48,569 nucleotides of DNA, taken from assembly GCA_041744375.1 (NCBI GenBank), contig JBGTLA010000111.1, positions 1 through 48,569 on the forward strand, given 5' to 3'. This document shows, one piece after another, positions 25,804-34,835 of the stretch. Within the stretch, counting starts at the first letter, position 1, and every line of letters starts with the position of its first letter. Below the pieces are notes generated by a model. That model did no database searches, was not told where the DNA came from, and worked only from the letters and a program-made list of their open reading frames with translations. Made by a program: the position numbers and the translations under genes. This DNA comes from JBGTLA01 sp041744375 (lineage in GTDB: Bacteria; Actinomycetota; Acidimicrobiia; Spongiisociales; ZC4RG35).

Positions 25804-26240
25804 GAGCCCCGATCATCGTCGAGAGACATGTCGCCGTCGCCCCAGCCGTCGTCTATTCGTATCTCACCGAGTCGTCGAAGTGGGCTCGCTGGCAGGGCGT
25901 GGAAGCCACCGTCGAAGCGAAGAAGGGAGGGGTGTTCGCCGTAACGATGCCCACCGGAGGGAGAGCCCAAGGCGAATTCATCGAGCTCGAGCCCGACCGC
26001 CGGGTGGTCTTCTCGTGGGGATGGGTCGGCCACGACGGGCTTCCGCCCGGCTCGAGTACCGTCGAGATCGACCTCTTGCCCGCCGCCGGTGGCACGCTGA
26101 TCCGACTGACTCACCGTGGCCTACCACCCGAAGAGCTGGGCCTCCACACCGCCGGGTGGAACCGTTACCTCCCCCGTCTCGGGTCGGCCGCAGAAGGCAA
26201 CCGACCCGAACCGGACACCCTGACACCCCCCAACGTATGA
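25800..26240 (+). CDS. AHSA1/SRPBCC domain protein
   Basis: 146 residues with the SRPBCC pattern: IVERHVAVAPAVVYSYLTES, RRVVFSWGWVGHDGLPPGSS, TLIRLTHRGLPPEEL and a C-terminal helix starting GWNRYLPRL. It is translationally coupled to the upstream ArsR gene and to the downstream MgtE-like gene (ATGA on both sides). Confidence 0.88.
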   Translation: MRAPIIVERHVAVAPAVVYSYLTESSKWARWQGVEATVEAKKGGVFAVTMPTGGRAQGEFIELEPDRRVVFSWGWVGHDGLPPGSSTVEIDLLPAAGGTLIRLTHRGLPPEELGLHTAGWNRYLPRLGSAAEGNRPEPDTLTPPNV

Positions 26241-27226
26241 GCATGGAGCGTGAGATGTCACACGAGCTGCCTCCATCCGATGCGAGTGCTCACGCCCACG
26301 CATCCGTCGCAATTCCGATCGCCTCTCCCGGAGAGACAGTCGGAGTGGTCCGGGCGCGGATGGTCGGTGCTGACCGTTACGAGAGCGCCACCGACATTGC
26401 CGTACTCGATGGTGATCATCTGGCCGGACTCGTTCGTATCGAGGACCTGCTCGCCGCCCGCCATGACCTTCCCGTATCGTCGATCATGGACTCGGATCCG
26501 CCGGTCGTCGCTCCGGGCGCCGACCAAGAACAGGCTGCCACGAGGGCGGTAGACCGATCGGAGAGCAGCCTGGCCGTCGTAGCGGCCGATGGCCGGTTTC
26601 TTGGGCTGATACCAGCCCATCGGATGCTCGGCGTCCTCCTCGAAGAGCACCGGGAGGACATCGCCCGGATGAGCGGCTATGTACACCAGAGGGCATCGGC
26701 CAGGTCTGCCAGCGAGGAGAGCATTCCCTTACGGTTTCGGCATCGTTTCCCGTACCTCTTGGTCGGTTTGGCGGCGGCTTTGGCGGCTGCAGGGCTCGTG
26801 GCGGGATTTGAACAAGGGCTTTCCTCGCGTCTCGAACTCGTCTTCTTCATTCCCGGCATCGTGTACATCGCGGATGCGGTGGGGAACCAGACCGTCACCC
26901 TGATGGTGAGGGGTCTGTCGGTCGGGGTGCCGGTGGGACGGGTCATGTGGCGCGAACTTGTCACGGGGGTCCTCCTCGGGGCGGTCCTGGCCGGAATCGC
27001 CCTTCCGGTGGTGGCGTTTTGGTTCGATTTCCCTATTGCTCTCACCGTGTCAGCCAGCATCTGGGGTGCATCGACCATGGCAACCGGAGTGGCGATGGCA
27101 CTGCCCTGGATCTTCTCGAAGCTGAACTTGGACCCGGCCTTCGGAAGCGGGCCGCTGTCCACCGTCGTCCAGGATCTCTTGTCGCTGGCGATCTACTTCT
27201 GGTTGGCGGCTGCTCTCCTCGTTTGA
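26237..27226 (+). CDS. MgtE-like divalent cation transporter with CBS domains
   Basis: 329 residues. It has two CBS-like repeats (about 20-140; TDIAVLDGDHLAGLVRIEDL and SLAVVAADGRFLGLIPAHRM) and five membrane helices with DAVGNQTVTLMVRGLSVG, the MgtE pore region. The large N-terminal superhelical domain of true MgtE is missing, so it is a short paralogue of the mgtE gene 8 kb away. The first ATG overlaps the SRPBCC stop; ATG at 26255 with GGAG upstream is also possible. The ion transported is uncertain. Confidence 0.82.
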   Translation: MSMEREMSHELPPSDASAHAHASVAIPIASPGETVGVVRARMVGADRYESATDIAVLDGDHLAGLVRIEDLLAARHDLPVSSIMDSDPPVVAPGADQEQAATRAVDRSESSLAVVAADGRFLGLIPAHRMLGVLLEEHREDIARMSGYVHQRASARSASEESIPLRFRHRFPYLLVGLAAALAAAGLVAGFEQGLSSRLELVFFIPGIVYIADAVGNQTVTLMVRGLSVGVPVGRVMWRELVTGVLLGAVLAGIALPVVAFWFDFPIALTVSASIWGASTMATGVAMALPWIFSKLNLDPAFGSGPLSTVVQDLLSLAIYFWLAAALLV

Positions 27227-27457
27227 TCCAAACCCGGCGGCCCCGGATACGGATCGATGGGCAGCAGGCTCCGGCGGGCCCCGAGGCGGCATCGAATTGC
27301 CCGGCAGAAAGGTACAGCCGTGGCCCCAGCCGGTCGGCTTCACCCAGCCAGGGTTGCAACAGTGCGTAGAGTGCCCCGGGCACATCTGGCGCGGAGGACG
27401 GGTGGCCACTCATGCAAGGGCCGTCTCTTGGCAGCCGGCTATATGAGGAGAACGAGG

Positions 27458-27862
27458 ATGCCAAACGACGTCGAGCGGACCGTATTGGAGACGCACGCAG
27501 CGTGGGTGCTGGTGGTCGCTTTCGGCATGTCGCTGCTGTATGAGCTGTGGCGGGCGACGGCCAAGGCCGGCATCTCGCGCCACGACTCGATGCGCATGTT
27601 CGTTACCCAGGGCATCGTCACGTATGTGGTCGCGGCCGTGGTGGTAGGTCTCCTCTTCGCCGGGGTGGCCGGTGCCGCCTGGATCGGCCTCGCCTTCTCG
27701 CTCGTGGCGATCCTGGTGTCCGTGTTCTACTACAACCCGACGGTCATGCCCGAGCGCCAGCCCGGAATCATCGATTGGTTCGAGGATCTCGTCTTCACCG
27801 GCCTCCTGTTCGTGGCGGCGACCCTGCTCATCTACGAAATCTCAGGCAAGGCACTCGGGTAG
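27458..27862 (+). CDS. Small integral membrane protein of unknown function
   Basis: 134 residues with about four hydrophobic segments (HAAWVLVVAFGMSLLYELW, GIVTYVVAAVVVGLLFAGVA, WIGLAFSLVAILVSVFYY and a C-terminal helix). I do not recognise the family. The ATG has AGGAG at 7 nt. The 231 bp before it hold no convincing gene. Confidence 0.7.
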   Translation: MPNDVERTVLETHAAWVLVVAFGMSLLYELWRATAKAGISRHDSMRMFVTQGIVTYVVAAVVVGLLFAGVAGAAWIGLAFSLVAILVSVFYYNPTVMPERQPGIIDWFEDLVFTGLLFVAATLLIYEISGKALG

Positions 27863-28070
27863 GTGTGACGGGTGGTGGGTGCAGCCGAGCTACTCATCGG
27901 CGACCCTTCTGCCCGCTCGGTCCCGGTTGGGTTCGTTTCGATCGGGTCCCCATCACGAGAACTCTCGAGCTGACCCATCATCTCCAGACCTCTTTCACCC
28001 CACCCGCGCCAGTGGTCAGGCGGGCGGAAAATCCCAGAGCGCCGAGACTTCGCTGGCAGACTCTCCGTTC

Positions 28071-28604
28071 GTGCTCTCCATCGATCGGCTCACCAGTGCT
28101 GAATTGTCCAGGGAGTTCCTCTCAGAGATAAGGGGGCTTCTCGACCTGGCTTTCGGCAATGAATTCTCCGATGAGGACTGGCAGCACACGATAGGCGGAT
28201 GGCATGTGATCGCCACCGAGGGCACTCGGGTGGTGAGTCATGCTGCGGTGGTGCCGCGCATCCTCTACGTGGCGAAACGGCCGTTTCTCTGCGGATACGT
28301 CGAGGGAGTCGGGACGGACCCGGCCCGGCAGGGAGACGGAATTGGCTCTCAGGTGGTGGGCGACGCCTCGAGACTGATCGAAGGCGAGTTCGAGATGGGT
28401 GCTCTCTCGACCGAGCGCCATCACTTCTACCAGCGCCTGGGGTGGGAACGTTGGCGTGGCCCCACCTACGTTCGGAACGGATCGGACCTGTTCCGCACCG
28501 AGGACGAGGACGACGTGGTGATGGTCCTGAGGTTTGGACCCAGCGCGGATGTCGATCTCGGTGTGGCGATGTCCTGCGAAACGCGAGGCGGTGACGACTG
28601 GTGA
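28071..28604 (+). CDS. Aminoglycoside 2'-N-acetyltransferase-like GNAT protein
   Basis: 177 residues, close in length to mycobacterial AAC(2')-I (about 180). Diagnostic stretches are EFSDEDWQHTIGGWH, HAAVVPRILYVAKRPFLCGY then VEGVG, the acetyl-CoA loop RQGDGIGSQV, EMGALSTE, and YQRLGWERWRGPTYV. Enzymes of this group acetylate the 2'-amino group of gentamicin, tobramycin and related drugs. Chromosomal copies are native in mycobacteria and may have another physiological substrate. The GTG start has only a weak ribosome site. Confidence 0.82.
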   Translation: MLSIDRLTSAELSREFLSEIRGLLDLAFGNEFSDEDWQHTIGGWHVIATEGTRVVSHAAVVPRILYVAKRPFLCGYVEGVGTDPARQGDGIGSQVVGDASRLIEGEFEMGALSTERHHFYQRLGWERWRGPTYVRNGSDLFRTEDEDDVVMVLRFGPSADVDLGVAMSCETRGGDDW

Positions 28605-28811
28605 GACTGTGGCCCGCACAATCTGGGGGCCAACTGTGTGGTGGAAGCGAGTTTGCAGGCTGATCTGGAACGAGGCGCCTGGAACGCAGGCGCGCCGAAC
28701 TGGTGGACAGGGGCCGGCGCCCATGAGTAGCTGAGGCCCCGTCCTTGAGCATTCCGAGGTTGCATCGTCTTCCGTACTGTCACCGGTGGACAGGAGAGGG
28801 GTCGTCTGACT
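28605..28811. other. Intergenic stretch without recognisable gene
   Basis: About 200 bp between the acetyltransferase stop and the structured repeat. I see no gene, terminator or clear promoter in it. Confidence 0.4.
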
Positions 28812-28920
28812 TAAGAGGGCGCGCAAATAGGTGAGCCATCGTGCTGCGATTTCTGCTCAACACCAGGCGTTGTGGCTGCAGGAGGCTAAAACGCACGAGC
28901 TCTATTTGCGCGCCCTCTTA
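28812..28920 (+). repeat. Structured dispersed repeat, copy 1
   Basis: 109 bp bounded by a perfect 19-bp inverted repeat (TAAGAGGGCGCGCAAATAG). The interior can fold further, for example TGAGC...GCTCA enclosing ATCG...CGAT, and CAACACCAGGCGTTG. A second copy with about 92% identity is at 46656-46762 in the same orientation. It encodes no protein. It could be a MITE-like element or a structured RNA. Confidence 0.8.
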
Positions 28921-28978
28921 TATCAGGGTTGGGGCAGTCTCTTTGCCCGGGCGACATCAGGAGATGGAGGTGGGTTGG

Positions 28979-30167
28979 GTGCGCACTCGATTGATCGTGG
29001 TCGCTGGCGTGATGGCTCTGGTCGTGGCTTCGTGCGGTGGCGGGGACGATGCAACGCCTGCCTCGACGGACGCGGAGGGCGGCACGGACGCCACGCTGGA
29101 GGGCGATGGAGCGGCCGCCACGAGCCTCCCGGTCGGAGAGGCGGCCGCTGAGGACCCAGATGCATCCGCCGCGGAGGCACGCGGCGAGCGATCCGCTGTG
29201 ATCGCGATCGATGGGGAGCCCACTACCTACGCCCTCGATGACGTCGTCTTCTCGCCGGTCGAGGGTGTCGACGATCTCACCTTCGAGACTTGCAACCCCG
29301 ACTTTTTCGGCTCGGGACGTTTCTACGCGATCGGCTACGCGGTGGACGGCGATGGTGAGCTCATTCTGGGTGAAGATGGCCAGCCGGGCACATTCACCAT
29401 GGATCTACCACCTGATGACTGGGAAGCGACCGAGCGAGACGCTCCTGGGTTCCAGATCGTCATCAACGGGCTGGATATCGACATCGCCACGCCAGAGGAA
29501 GCCTCCGGAGGGACGATGGCTTGGACCATCGAGGACACTAGAGCTTCCGGAACCGCCGTCTTCGTGGACTTCGACAACACCTACACGGTCGACTTCGAGG
29601 TGGTGTGCGAGGGATCACCGACAGTGAATGTCGACGATCTGCCCACTGACGACGACTCCGCCGATGACGGTGGGCAAGGTCTTCCGCCTGCCGGAGGAGT
29701 GGGCTCGTTCACCGTCGACGGCGAGTCGTTCGACAACGTGGACATCTACAGCTGCGAGCCCTTCTCGTTCGGGTCCGACCCGGATCCCAGAGACCTCTCA
29801 CTGTTGGCCTTCTTGGGGGGGGATGAGCGGCCTGCAAGTCGAGGTCAGCTACAGCCAGGGGATCGACATGAGCGACGGGACCCAATATGAACAGATCAAC
29901 CTCGGGGTGTTTCACTCTCGTGCGGGAGAGGGCAGCACCGAGCAGTTCGAAGGCTCGGTCTCCAACGGTGCCGATGGCGGCTGGTTCACGATCGATCCGG
30001 AGACTTTCGAACAGGTGCCGCTCGACGGGACCCCAGTGGCGATAGAGGGGGATCGGATCACGGGCTCACTCGCAGGCCTTGAGCAGACCTGGCCCGACGA
30101 AGGCGCGGCAACCGTCGACGTCACTTGGGACTTCGAGATCCCATCCGAGGTCATCGAGGACTGCTGA
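28979..30167 (+). CDS. Secreted lipoprotein of unknown function, frameshifted at a G8 run
   Basis: From GTG a lipoprotein signal runs RLIVVAGVMALVVASC (lipobox VASC), then an acidic Asp/Ala/Glu-rich linker and a beta-rich domain (DDVVFSPVEGVDDLTFETC...). At 29815-29822 eight G residues shift the frame: the first frame ends at 29890, while the plus-one frame continues with MSGLQVEVSYSQGID and reads to EIPSEVIEDC at 30167 in the same style, repeating VDVTWDFE as in the first half (VDFEVVCE). Seven G would give one intact protein of about 396 residues. This is either a sequencing error, a mutation or phase variation. GTG at 28970 is an alternative start. Confidence 0.65.
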
Positions 30168-30316
30168 TGAGCTGGTTCCAGTCACAGGCACCGGCGGCAT
30201 CAAGCGGTTTCGATCTCTCGCTGTTGATTCGTAGCCTGGAGGTCCTGGTCTTCGCACTCATTCAACTGATGCTGCTCGCCTGGATCCTCGTGGACCTCGG
30301 GGGTCATTCCGCCTGA
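30167..30316 (+). CDS. Small single-helix membrane protein
   Basis: 49 residues: MSWFQSQAPAASS..., then one hydrophobic helix (LEVLVFALIQLMLLAWILVDL). The ATG overlaps the stop of the lipoprotein gene (TGATG), which argues that it is translated with it. No family recognised. Confidence 0.5.
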   Translation: MSWFQSQAPAASSGFDLSLLIRSLEVLVFALIQLMLLAWILVDLGGHSA

Positions 30317-30382
30317 CAGTGGATTCGGAGAGCTGATCATCACCCGGAAGACATTCTCGCCGGCCCGGTGCAAGGCATAGGC

Positions 30383-30408
30383 GGAGAGGCCCCCGAAGGG
30401 GCCCCTCC
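30383..30408 (-). terminator. Terminator hairpin after rnpB
   Basis: An 11-bp stem (one G-U pair) closed by a TTCG tetraloop, immediately beyond the 3' end of RNase P RNA. No U-tract follows. It also lies after the convergent small ORF and may serve both directions. Confidence 0.65.
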
Positions 30409-30415
30409 ACGCAGT

Positions 30416-30783
<368 letters not shown>

Positions 30784-30790
30784 ACGCCTG

Positions 30791-30796
30791 ATTCTA
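30791..30796 (-). promoter_or_regulatory. rnpB promoter -10 element
   Basis: TAGAAT on the minus strand, 7 nt upstream of the predicted RNA 5' end. No good -35 hexamer is visible. Confidence 0.6.
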
Positions 30797-30823
30797 CCGG
30801 TGCCCCGGGTACCCTGCGCCGGG

Positions 30824-32107
30824 ATGTCCCCGCAATGGTCGTCCTCAACCAAGCGGCTGGTGGCCGTGGCCCTGGTCCTCGTGGCCGTCTTCGTGCTCTA
30901 CCTCGCCCGCGGGATAGTGACTCCTTTCGTGCTGGGTGCCCTCCTGGTTCTCGTCCTGACTCCGGTCATCGACTTCTTGCAGCGGCGCCTCCGGTTCCGG
31001 CGCACCTTGGCTGTCGTGACGGCCTATCTCTTGTTGATAGGTGTGATCGTCGCCATCCCCGTCATCTTTGTTCCGGCGCTGGCCCGGTCGGCCGCCGCCC
31101 TCGACGTGGCCACCATCGCCGACCAATTGAGCGATTGGGCGGTTGCCACCCTCAACTCGTTCCGCACACTCGAATTGATCGGAACCAGTGTCGACCTGAG
31201 TTCCTCGATCGATCCACTGCTGGAAGCCCTCGAGACCGGGGGAGAGGGCTTCGAGTTCGACTTCTCGACCATCTATGGCGGCGCCATGACCGTGACCTCG
31301 GCGGTTTTCACCGGTGTGGTCGGGCTTCTCACGACCTCGATCCTGTCCTTGGTCATCTCGGTGTACCTGGCCCTGACACTCGACGAAGGGGCACGTCACA
31401 GCTCCTACTCCCTGGTTCCTGATCCCTACATCCCTGAGATCAGGCTGCTAGGCGAACGTCTCGCCCGGGTGTGGACCGACTACCTGCGGGGCCAACTGAC
31501 CGTGGCAGTGGTGGTGGGCGTCCTCACCACCATCATCATGTTCGCCTTGGGTGTCCCCGGCGCTCTCGTCATCGGGGTGATCGGCGGCTTCTTCAATATC
31601 ATCCCGACGTTCGGTCCGATCTTCGCCAGCGTCGTGGCCGCTCTCGTGGCGCTGGTGCAAGGCTCCAACCATCTCAATGTCTCGAACCTCGTCTTCGCCT
31701 TGATCGTGGTGGGCGCGTACGCCGTAATCCAACAGCTCGAGAGCAACGTCATCACCCCCCGCATACTCGGTGGGGCCATGTCGGTTTCGCCCCTGGCCAT
31801 CCTCCTCGGGATCCTCGTCGGGTTCAGTGCCGCCGGCGTATTAGGAGCCATCATCGCGGTGCCGGTGGTGGCGTCGGGTCGGGAGATCTTCGGCTACGTG
31901 CGGGCGAAGCTCGTCGACGAAGACCCGTTCCCCCACGGCGCCCCTCTCTCTCGCACCACCATGAAAGAACGTCTGGACAGAATTCTGGCCGGCGGGTTCA
32001 ACACCGAAGAAGAGCCGACCGATTCGGAGGAAGCCGCCGGGGAGGACGAAGAACGCCAAGATCGAACGGACGAAGAACACTCACCCTCTGCTCCCACCGC
32101 GCCGTGA
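30824..32107 (+). CDS. AI-2E family transporter (UPF0118/PerM-like)
   Basis: 427 residues with about eight membrane helices in the AI-2E arrangement: two N-terminal helices (VLYLARGIVTPFVLGALLVL), a long extracellular loop, and the C-terminal bundle containing GVPGALVIGVIGGFFNIIPT then FGP and the conserved QQLESNVITPRILGGAM. Despite the name, family members have diverse or unknown substrates. The C-terminal tail is strongly acidic (EEEPTDSEEAAGEDEE). It is divergent from rnpB. Confidence 0.9.
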   Translation: MSPQWSSSTKRLVAVALVLVAVFVLYLARGIVTPFVLGALLVLVLTPVIDFLQRRLRFRRTLAVVTAYLLLIGVIVAIPVIFVPALARSAAALDVATIADQLSDWAVATLNSFRTLELIGTSVDLSSSIDPLLEALETGGEGFEFDFSTIYGGAMTVTSAVFTGVVGLLTTSILSLVISVYLALTLDEGARHSSYSLVPDPYIPEIRLLGERLARVWTDYLRGQLTVAVVVGVLTTIIMFALGVPGALVIGVIGGFFNIIPTFGPIFASVVAALVALVQGSNHLNVSNLVFALIVVGAYAVIQQLESNVITPRILGGAMSVSPLAILLGILVGFSAAGVLGAIIAVPVVASGREIFGYVRAKLVDEDPFPHGAPLSRTTMKERLDRILAGGFNTEEEPTDSEEAAGEDEERQDRTDEEHSPSAPTAP

Positions 32108-32500
32108 CTCGCGGGCAGGCCGTCGTGCCCGCCGTCCTAGCAACGCAGCGGCCGAACCCCCGATCCCGATGGCGAATCCCGCCAACAGCAGCACCGCGAC
32201 GGTCGGGGCCGGGCTACCCCCCCGAACCGAAACCACGGTGACCACCACCGCCACGAGCATGGCGGCGAGGGCACCGTGAAACGTCATCCGCGTTCGGGTC
32301 CGGCGCCCGGCCACAGCTCCAGCCACCCCGAACCCGGCGACCGTTCCCACCGTGATGGCACCACCTGTTGCGGCATCGGCGTCGGCGCCGGAAGCAGACA
32401 GCACCAACCACGCCAACACCGAAACGGCGGCCAGGCTCAAAAGTCCCGCTCCCATTCCCACCATCACGGCTCCCCAGCGTACGGTCGCCAACACGGACAA
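32081..32500 (-). CDS. Small membrane protein (TIGR04086/YrzE-like)
   Basis: 139 residues with four hydrophobic segments (GAGLLSLAAVSVLAWLVLS, ITVGTVAGFGVAGAVAG, AALAAMLVAVVVTVVSV, VAVLLLAGFAIGIGG) and a basic C-terminus. It resembles the TIGR04086 group of unknown function. The 3' end overlaps the convergent AI-2E gene by 27 bp, and it is divergent from aquaporin. Confidence 0.65.
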   Translation of the reverse strand: MSVLATVRWGAVMVGMGAGLLSLAAVSVLAWLVLSASGADADAATGGAITVGTVAGFGVAGAVAGRRTRTRMTFHGALAAMLVAVVVTVVSVRGGSPAPTVAVLLLAGFAIGIGGSAAALLGRRARRPARESRRGGSRG

Positions 32501-32564
32501 TCCTTCTTCAGTTGGTGCCCCGACTGTAGATTTGGTCTCACATCAGGCGATATCGAGGAGCCGC

Positions 32565-33293
32565 ATGGTCATCAACAAGTATCTGGCTGAACTGGTGGGA
32601 ACGTTCCTGTTCCTCAGCATCGGCTTCCTTTCTGCACTGGGAGCCGGTGCCATGGTCGGCATTCCCCTGCTCACCGTTCCGTTTGGATTCGGTCTCGGAC
32701 TTCTGGTTGCCATCTACGCCGTCGGCCACGTGTCGGGGGGTCACTTCAACCCAGCGGTGACCCTGGCCATGTTCTTGGACAGGCGGACCTCCGGAACGGA
32801 CCTGGTCGGCTACTGGATCGCCCAGTTCGTGGGAGCCACCCTGGCCTCACTGGCGATCCTCACGGTCACCAGTAGCGGTGCCGTCGCCTCCACCGCCACC
32901 GCCTTCGGAGACGGTGACACCGGATTGGCGTTCTTGGTCGAGCTGGTTCTCACGACTGCTTTCATCCTCGTCATCCTGGCGTCCACCAAGACGGCCCCGG
33001 CCACCGCAGGAATGGCCATATCGCTGGCCCTGGTGGCGGTCCACTTCGCCGGGATCCCCTTCACCGGGGCGTCGGTCAACCCGGCCCGTTCTTTCGGTCC
33101 GGCCCTGGTTGGCCAGGTGTACGGTGGGCTCTGGCTCTACATCGTCGTTCCTCTGCTCGGGGCAGTGGTGGCATGGGGTCTGTGGCAGCTCTTCCAGCCG
33201 GGGGCAGTGGACGCACCGCATCGCCACGCGGCCACCGAACGTGACACCGAAGAAACAGGGCTCCCCGAACCGGGGGCCGACCCGGTGGTGTGA
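32565..33293 (+). CDS. Aquaporin (MIP family channel)
   Basis: 242 residues with six membrane helices and both NPA boxes: GGHFNPAVTLAMF and GASVNPARSFGPAL. The opening YLAELVGTFLFLSIGF is typical. The length and AqpZ-like second box (NPARS) suggest a water channel rather than a glycerol facilitator. GAGGAG lies 4 nt before the ATG. Confidence 0.95.
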   Translation: MVINKYLAELVGTFLFLSIGFLSALGAGAMVGIPLLTVPFGFGLGLLVAIYAVGHVSGGHFNPAVTLAMFLDRRTSGTDLVGYWIAQFVGATLASLAILTVTSSGAVASTATAFGDGDTGLAFLVELVLTTAFILVILASTKTAPATAGMAISLALVAVHFAGIPFTGASVNPARSFGPALVGQVYGGLWLYIVVPLLGAVVAWGLWQLFQPGAVDAPHRHAATERDTEETGLPEPGADPVV

Positions 33294-33301
33294 GCCCGGC
33301 G

Positions 33302-33730
33302 TCAGAACTCGAAAGGGTCGAGGAGGTCCTCGAGGCCGACCACCCATCCGGCCGGTAGCTCCCAGCGACGAGCTCCCTGCACCATGTGGCCGACCTTGGC
33401 CTCGTCGGGTCTCCCCCCGGCGGGCGCCGAGAACACCACCACCTCCACCCTTTCGCCTTCTCGGTCAACCGCCTGGGTGGTGGCCCGGCGGGTGGACTTG
33501 CTGGCTTCCGCCTCCCCTAGGGCATCGAGTTGGTCGTCGGGCACCACGAACACGGCTCCCCACACCGTGTGCCCTTCGTCGCCGACGATGACCGGTTCGC
33601 CCGATTCTGAGAAGGCGAGGCGGTGGGCGGGAAGATGGGCAATGCGGTCGAAGGAGGCACCGGGTGCCGCTTTCGCCAGCAAGGATGGGTCGAGTAGCCG
33701 CCCGTAGACAAAGCAAGACGAATAGGTCAC
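33302..33730 (-). CDS. Gamma-glutamylcyclotransferase-like protein
   Basis: 142 residues of the GGCT/AIG2 fold: SSCFVYGRLLDPSLL at the start (usual YGSL/M), PAHRLAFS, VWGAVFVVPDDQLDALGEAE with the expected acidic residue, and C-terminal LPAGWVVGLEDLL. It could process gamma-glutamyl amines or be a structural relative. GTG was chosen because upstream codons cross the palindrome. It is divergent from trpD. Confidence 0.75.
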   Translation of the reverse strand: MTYSSCFVYGRLLDPSLLAKAAPGASFDRIAHLPAHRLAFSESGEPVIVGDEGHTVWGAVFVVPDDQLDALGEAEASKSTRRATTQAVDREGERVEVVVFSAPAGGRPDEAKVGHMVQGARRWELPAGWVVGLEDLLDPFEF

Positions 33731-33753
33731 GAGCGAAAAGGGCAACTCACGGC

Positions 33754-33783
33754 CTCGGGAGTGTAGGCCTCTACACTCCCGAG
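33754..33783. promoter_or_regulatory. Perfect 30-bp palindrome in the trpD divergent promoter
   Basis: CTCGGGAGTGTAG-GCCT-CTACACTCCCGAG, with 13-bp arms. It ends 3 bp before the trpD ATG and contains TACACT on both strands, so both -10 elements may lie inside it. It is a strong operator candidate for a dimeric repressor controlling trpD and the cyclotransferase-like gene. Confidence 0.6.
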
Positions 33784-33786
33784 CCA

Positions 33787-34812
33787 ATGGACTGGACCAC
33801 CACCCTCGATCGGCTCACCACCGGTCGTGACCTCACCCGTCACGAGGCGCTCGCAGCCATGACGGAGGTGATGGGGGGCCGCGCCGAACCGGCTCAGATC
33901 GCCGCTTTCATCGTCGCGCTGCAGATGAAAGGCCCGTCGGTCGAGGAGATGACGGGCCTGGTGGAAGCGATGCTGGAGGCGGCCGTCCCGGTGCCCCTCG
34001 AGGACAGCCCCCACCTGGTCGACATCGTCGGTACGGGCGGCGACAGATCCCACTCGTTCAACATCTCGACGACCGCCGCGCTCATCGCCGCCGGCGCCGG
34101 CGCCACGGTAGCCAAGCACGGCAACCGGGCCGCTTCCAGCCGCTGCGGTTCGGCTGACGTCTTGGAAGGATTGGGTATGCAGATCGGGCTGGAGCCTGCG
34201 GCGATGGCCAGTCTCGTGGTAGAGGAGCGTTTCGGCTTCTTTTTCGCTCCCCAGTACCACCCGGCTGTTCGCCATGCCGTGCCGGTGCGCAAGGCCCTGG
34301 GGATACCGACCATCTTCAATCTGCTCGGTCCTTTGGCCAATCCGGCTCGGGTGCGCCGCTACGCCCTGGGGGTTGCCGACCAATCGATGGCCGAGCGGAT
34401 GATCCAGGTGCTGTCGTCTCTCGGGGCTGAGTCCGCCTTCGTCGTGCACGGGGAGGACGGCCTGGACGAGGTGACGACCACCGGCCCCACTTTCATCCTC
34501 AGGCTCCGTCACGGCGAGATCACCCACGCCGAGTTCACACCGGAAGACTTCGGGGTGGATCGAGCGCGGCCATCGGAACTTCTCGGCGGTGACGTGGCCG
34601 AGAACGTCGCCATCGTACGGTCCATCCTGGCCGGGGAGTCGGGTCCCCGCCGCGATGCGGCGGTGGTGAACGCGGCGGTGGGGATCGTCGCCGCCGGTGT
34701 GGCGGAAGGCTTCATCGAAGGCGTCGAGGCGGCGGAGTCGGCCATCGACAGCGGTGCCGCTGCCCAGGTGTTGGACAACGTCGTCGAGCGCAGCCGCCAG
34801 ATGACCGGCTGA
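33787..34812 (+). CDS. trpD: Anthranilate phosphoribosyltransferase
   Basis: 341 residues. This enzyme transfers phosphoribose from PRPP to anthranilate in tryptophan synthesis. The PRPP loop is VDIVGTGGDRSHSFNISTT. Further motifs are KHGNRAASSRCGSADVLE, FFFAPQYHPAVRH, FNLLGPLANPAR and HGEDGLDEVT. No other trp gene is in the window, so trpD stands alone. The ATG lies 9 nt after TACACT, suggesting a leaderless mRNA. Confidence 0.96.
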   Translation: MDWTTTLDRLTTGRDLTRHEALAAMTEVMGGRAEPAQIAAFIVALQMKGPSVEEMTGLVEAMLEAAVPVPLEDSPHLVDIVGTGGDRSHSFNISTTAALIAAGAGATVAKHGNRAASSRCGSADVLEGLGMQIGLEPAAMASLVVEERFGFFFAPQYHPAVRHAVPVRKALGIPTIFNLLGPLANPARVRRYALGVADQSMAERMIQVLSSLGAESAFVVHGEDGLDEVTTTGPTFILRLRHGEITHAEFTPEDFGVDRARPSELLGGDVAENVAIVRSILAGESGPRRDAAVVNAAVGIVAAGVAEGFIEGVEAAESAIDSGAAAQVLDNVVERSRQMTG

Positions 34813-34835
34813 CGTCCATCGGGTGCGGCGGCGCC

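Noticed and set aside
27042..27412. Minus-strand frame starting MSGHPSSAPDVPGALY beside the MgtE-like gene
   Set aside because: Its second half is antisense to the MgtE-like coding sequence and it resembles no family; kept only as a weak possibility.
29815..30167. Selenocysteine or programmed readthrough in the broken lipoprotein
   Set aside because: The break is a change of frame at a G run, not an in-frame TGA.
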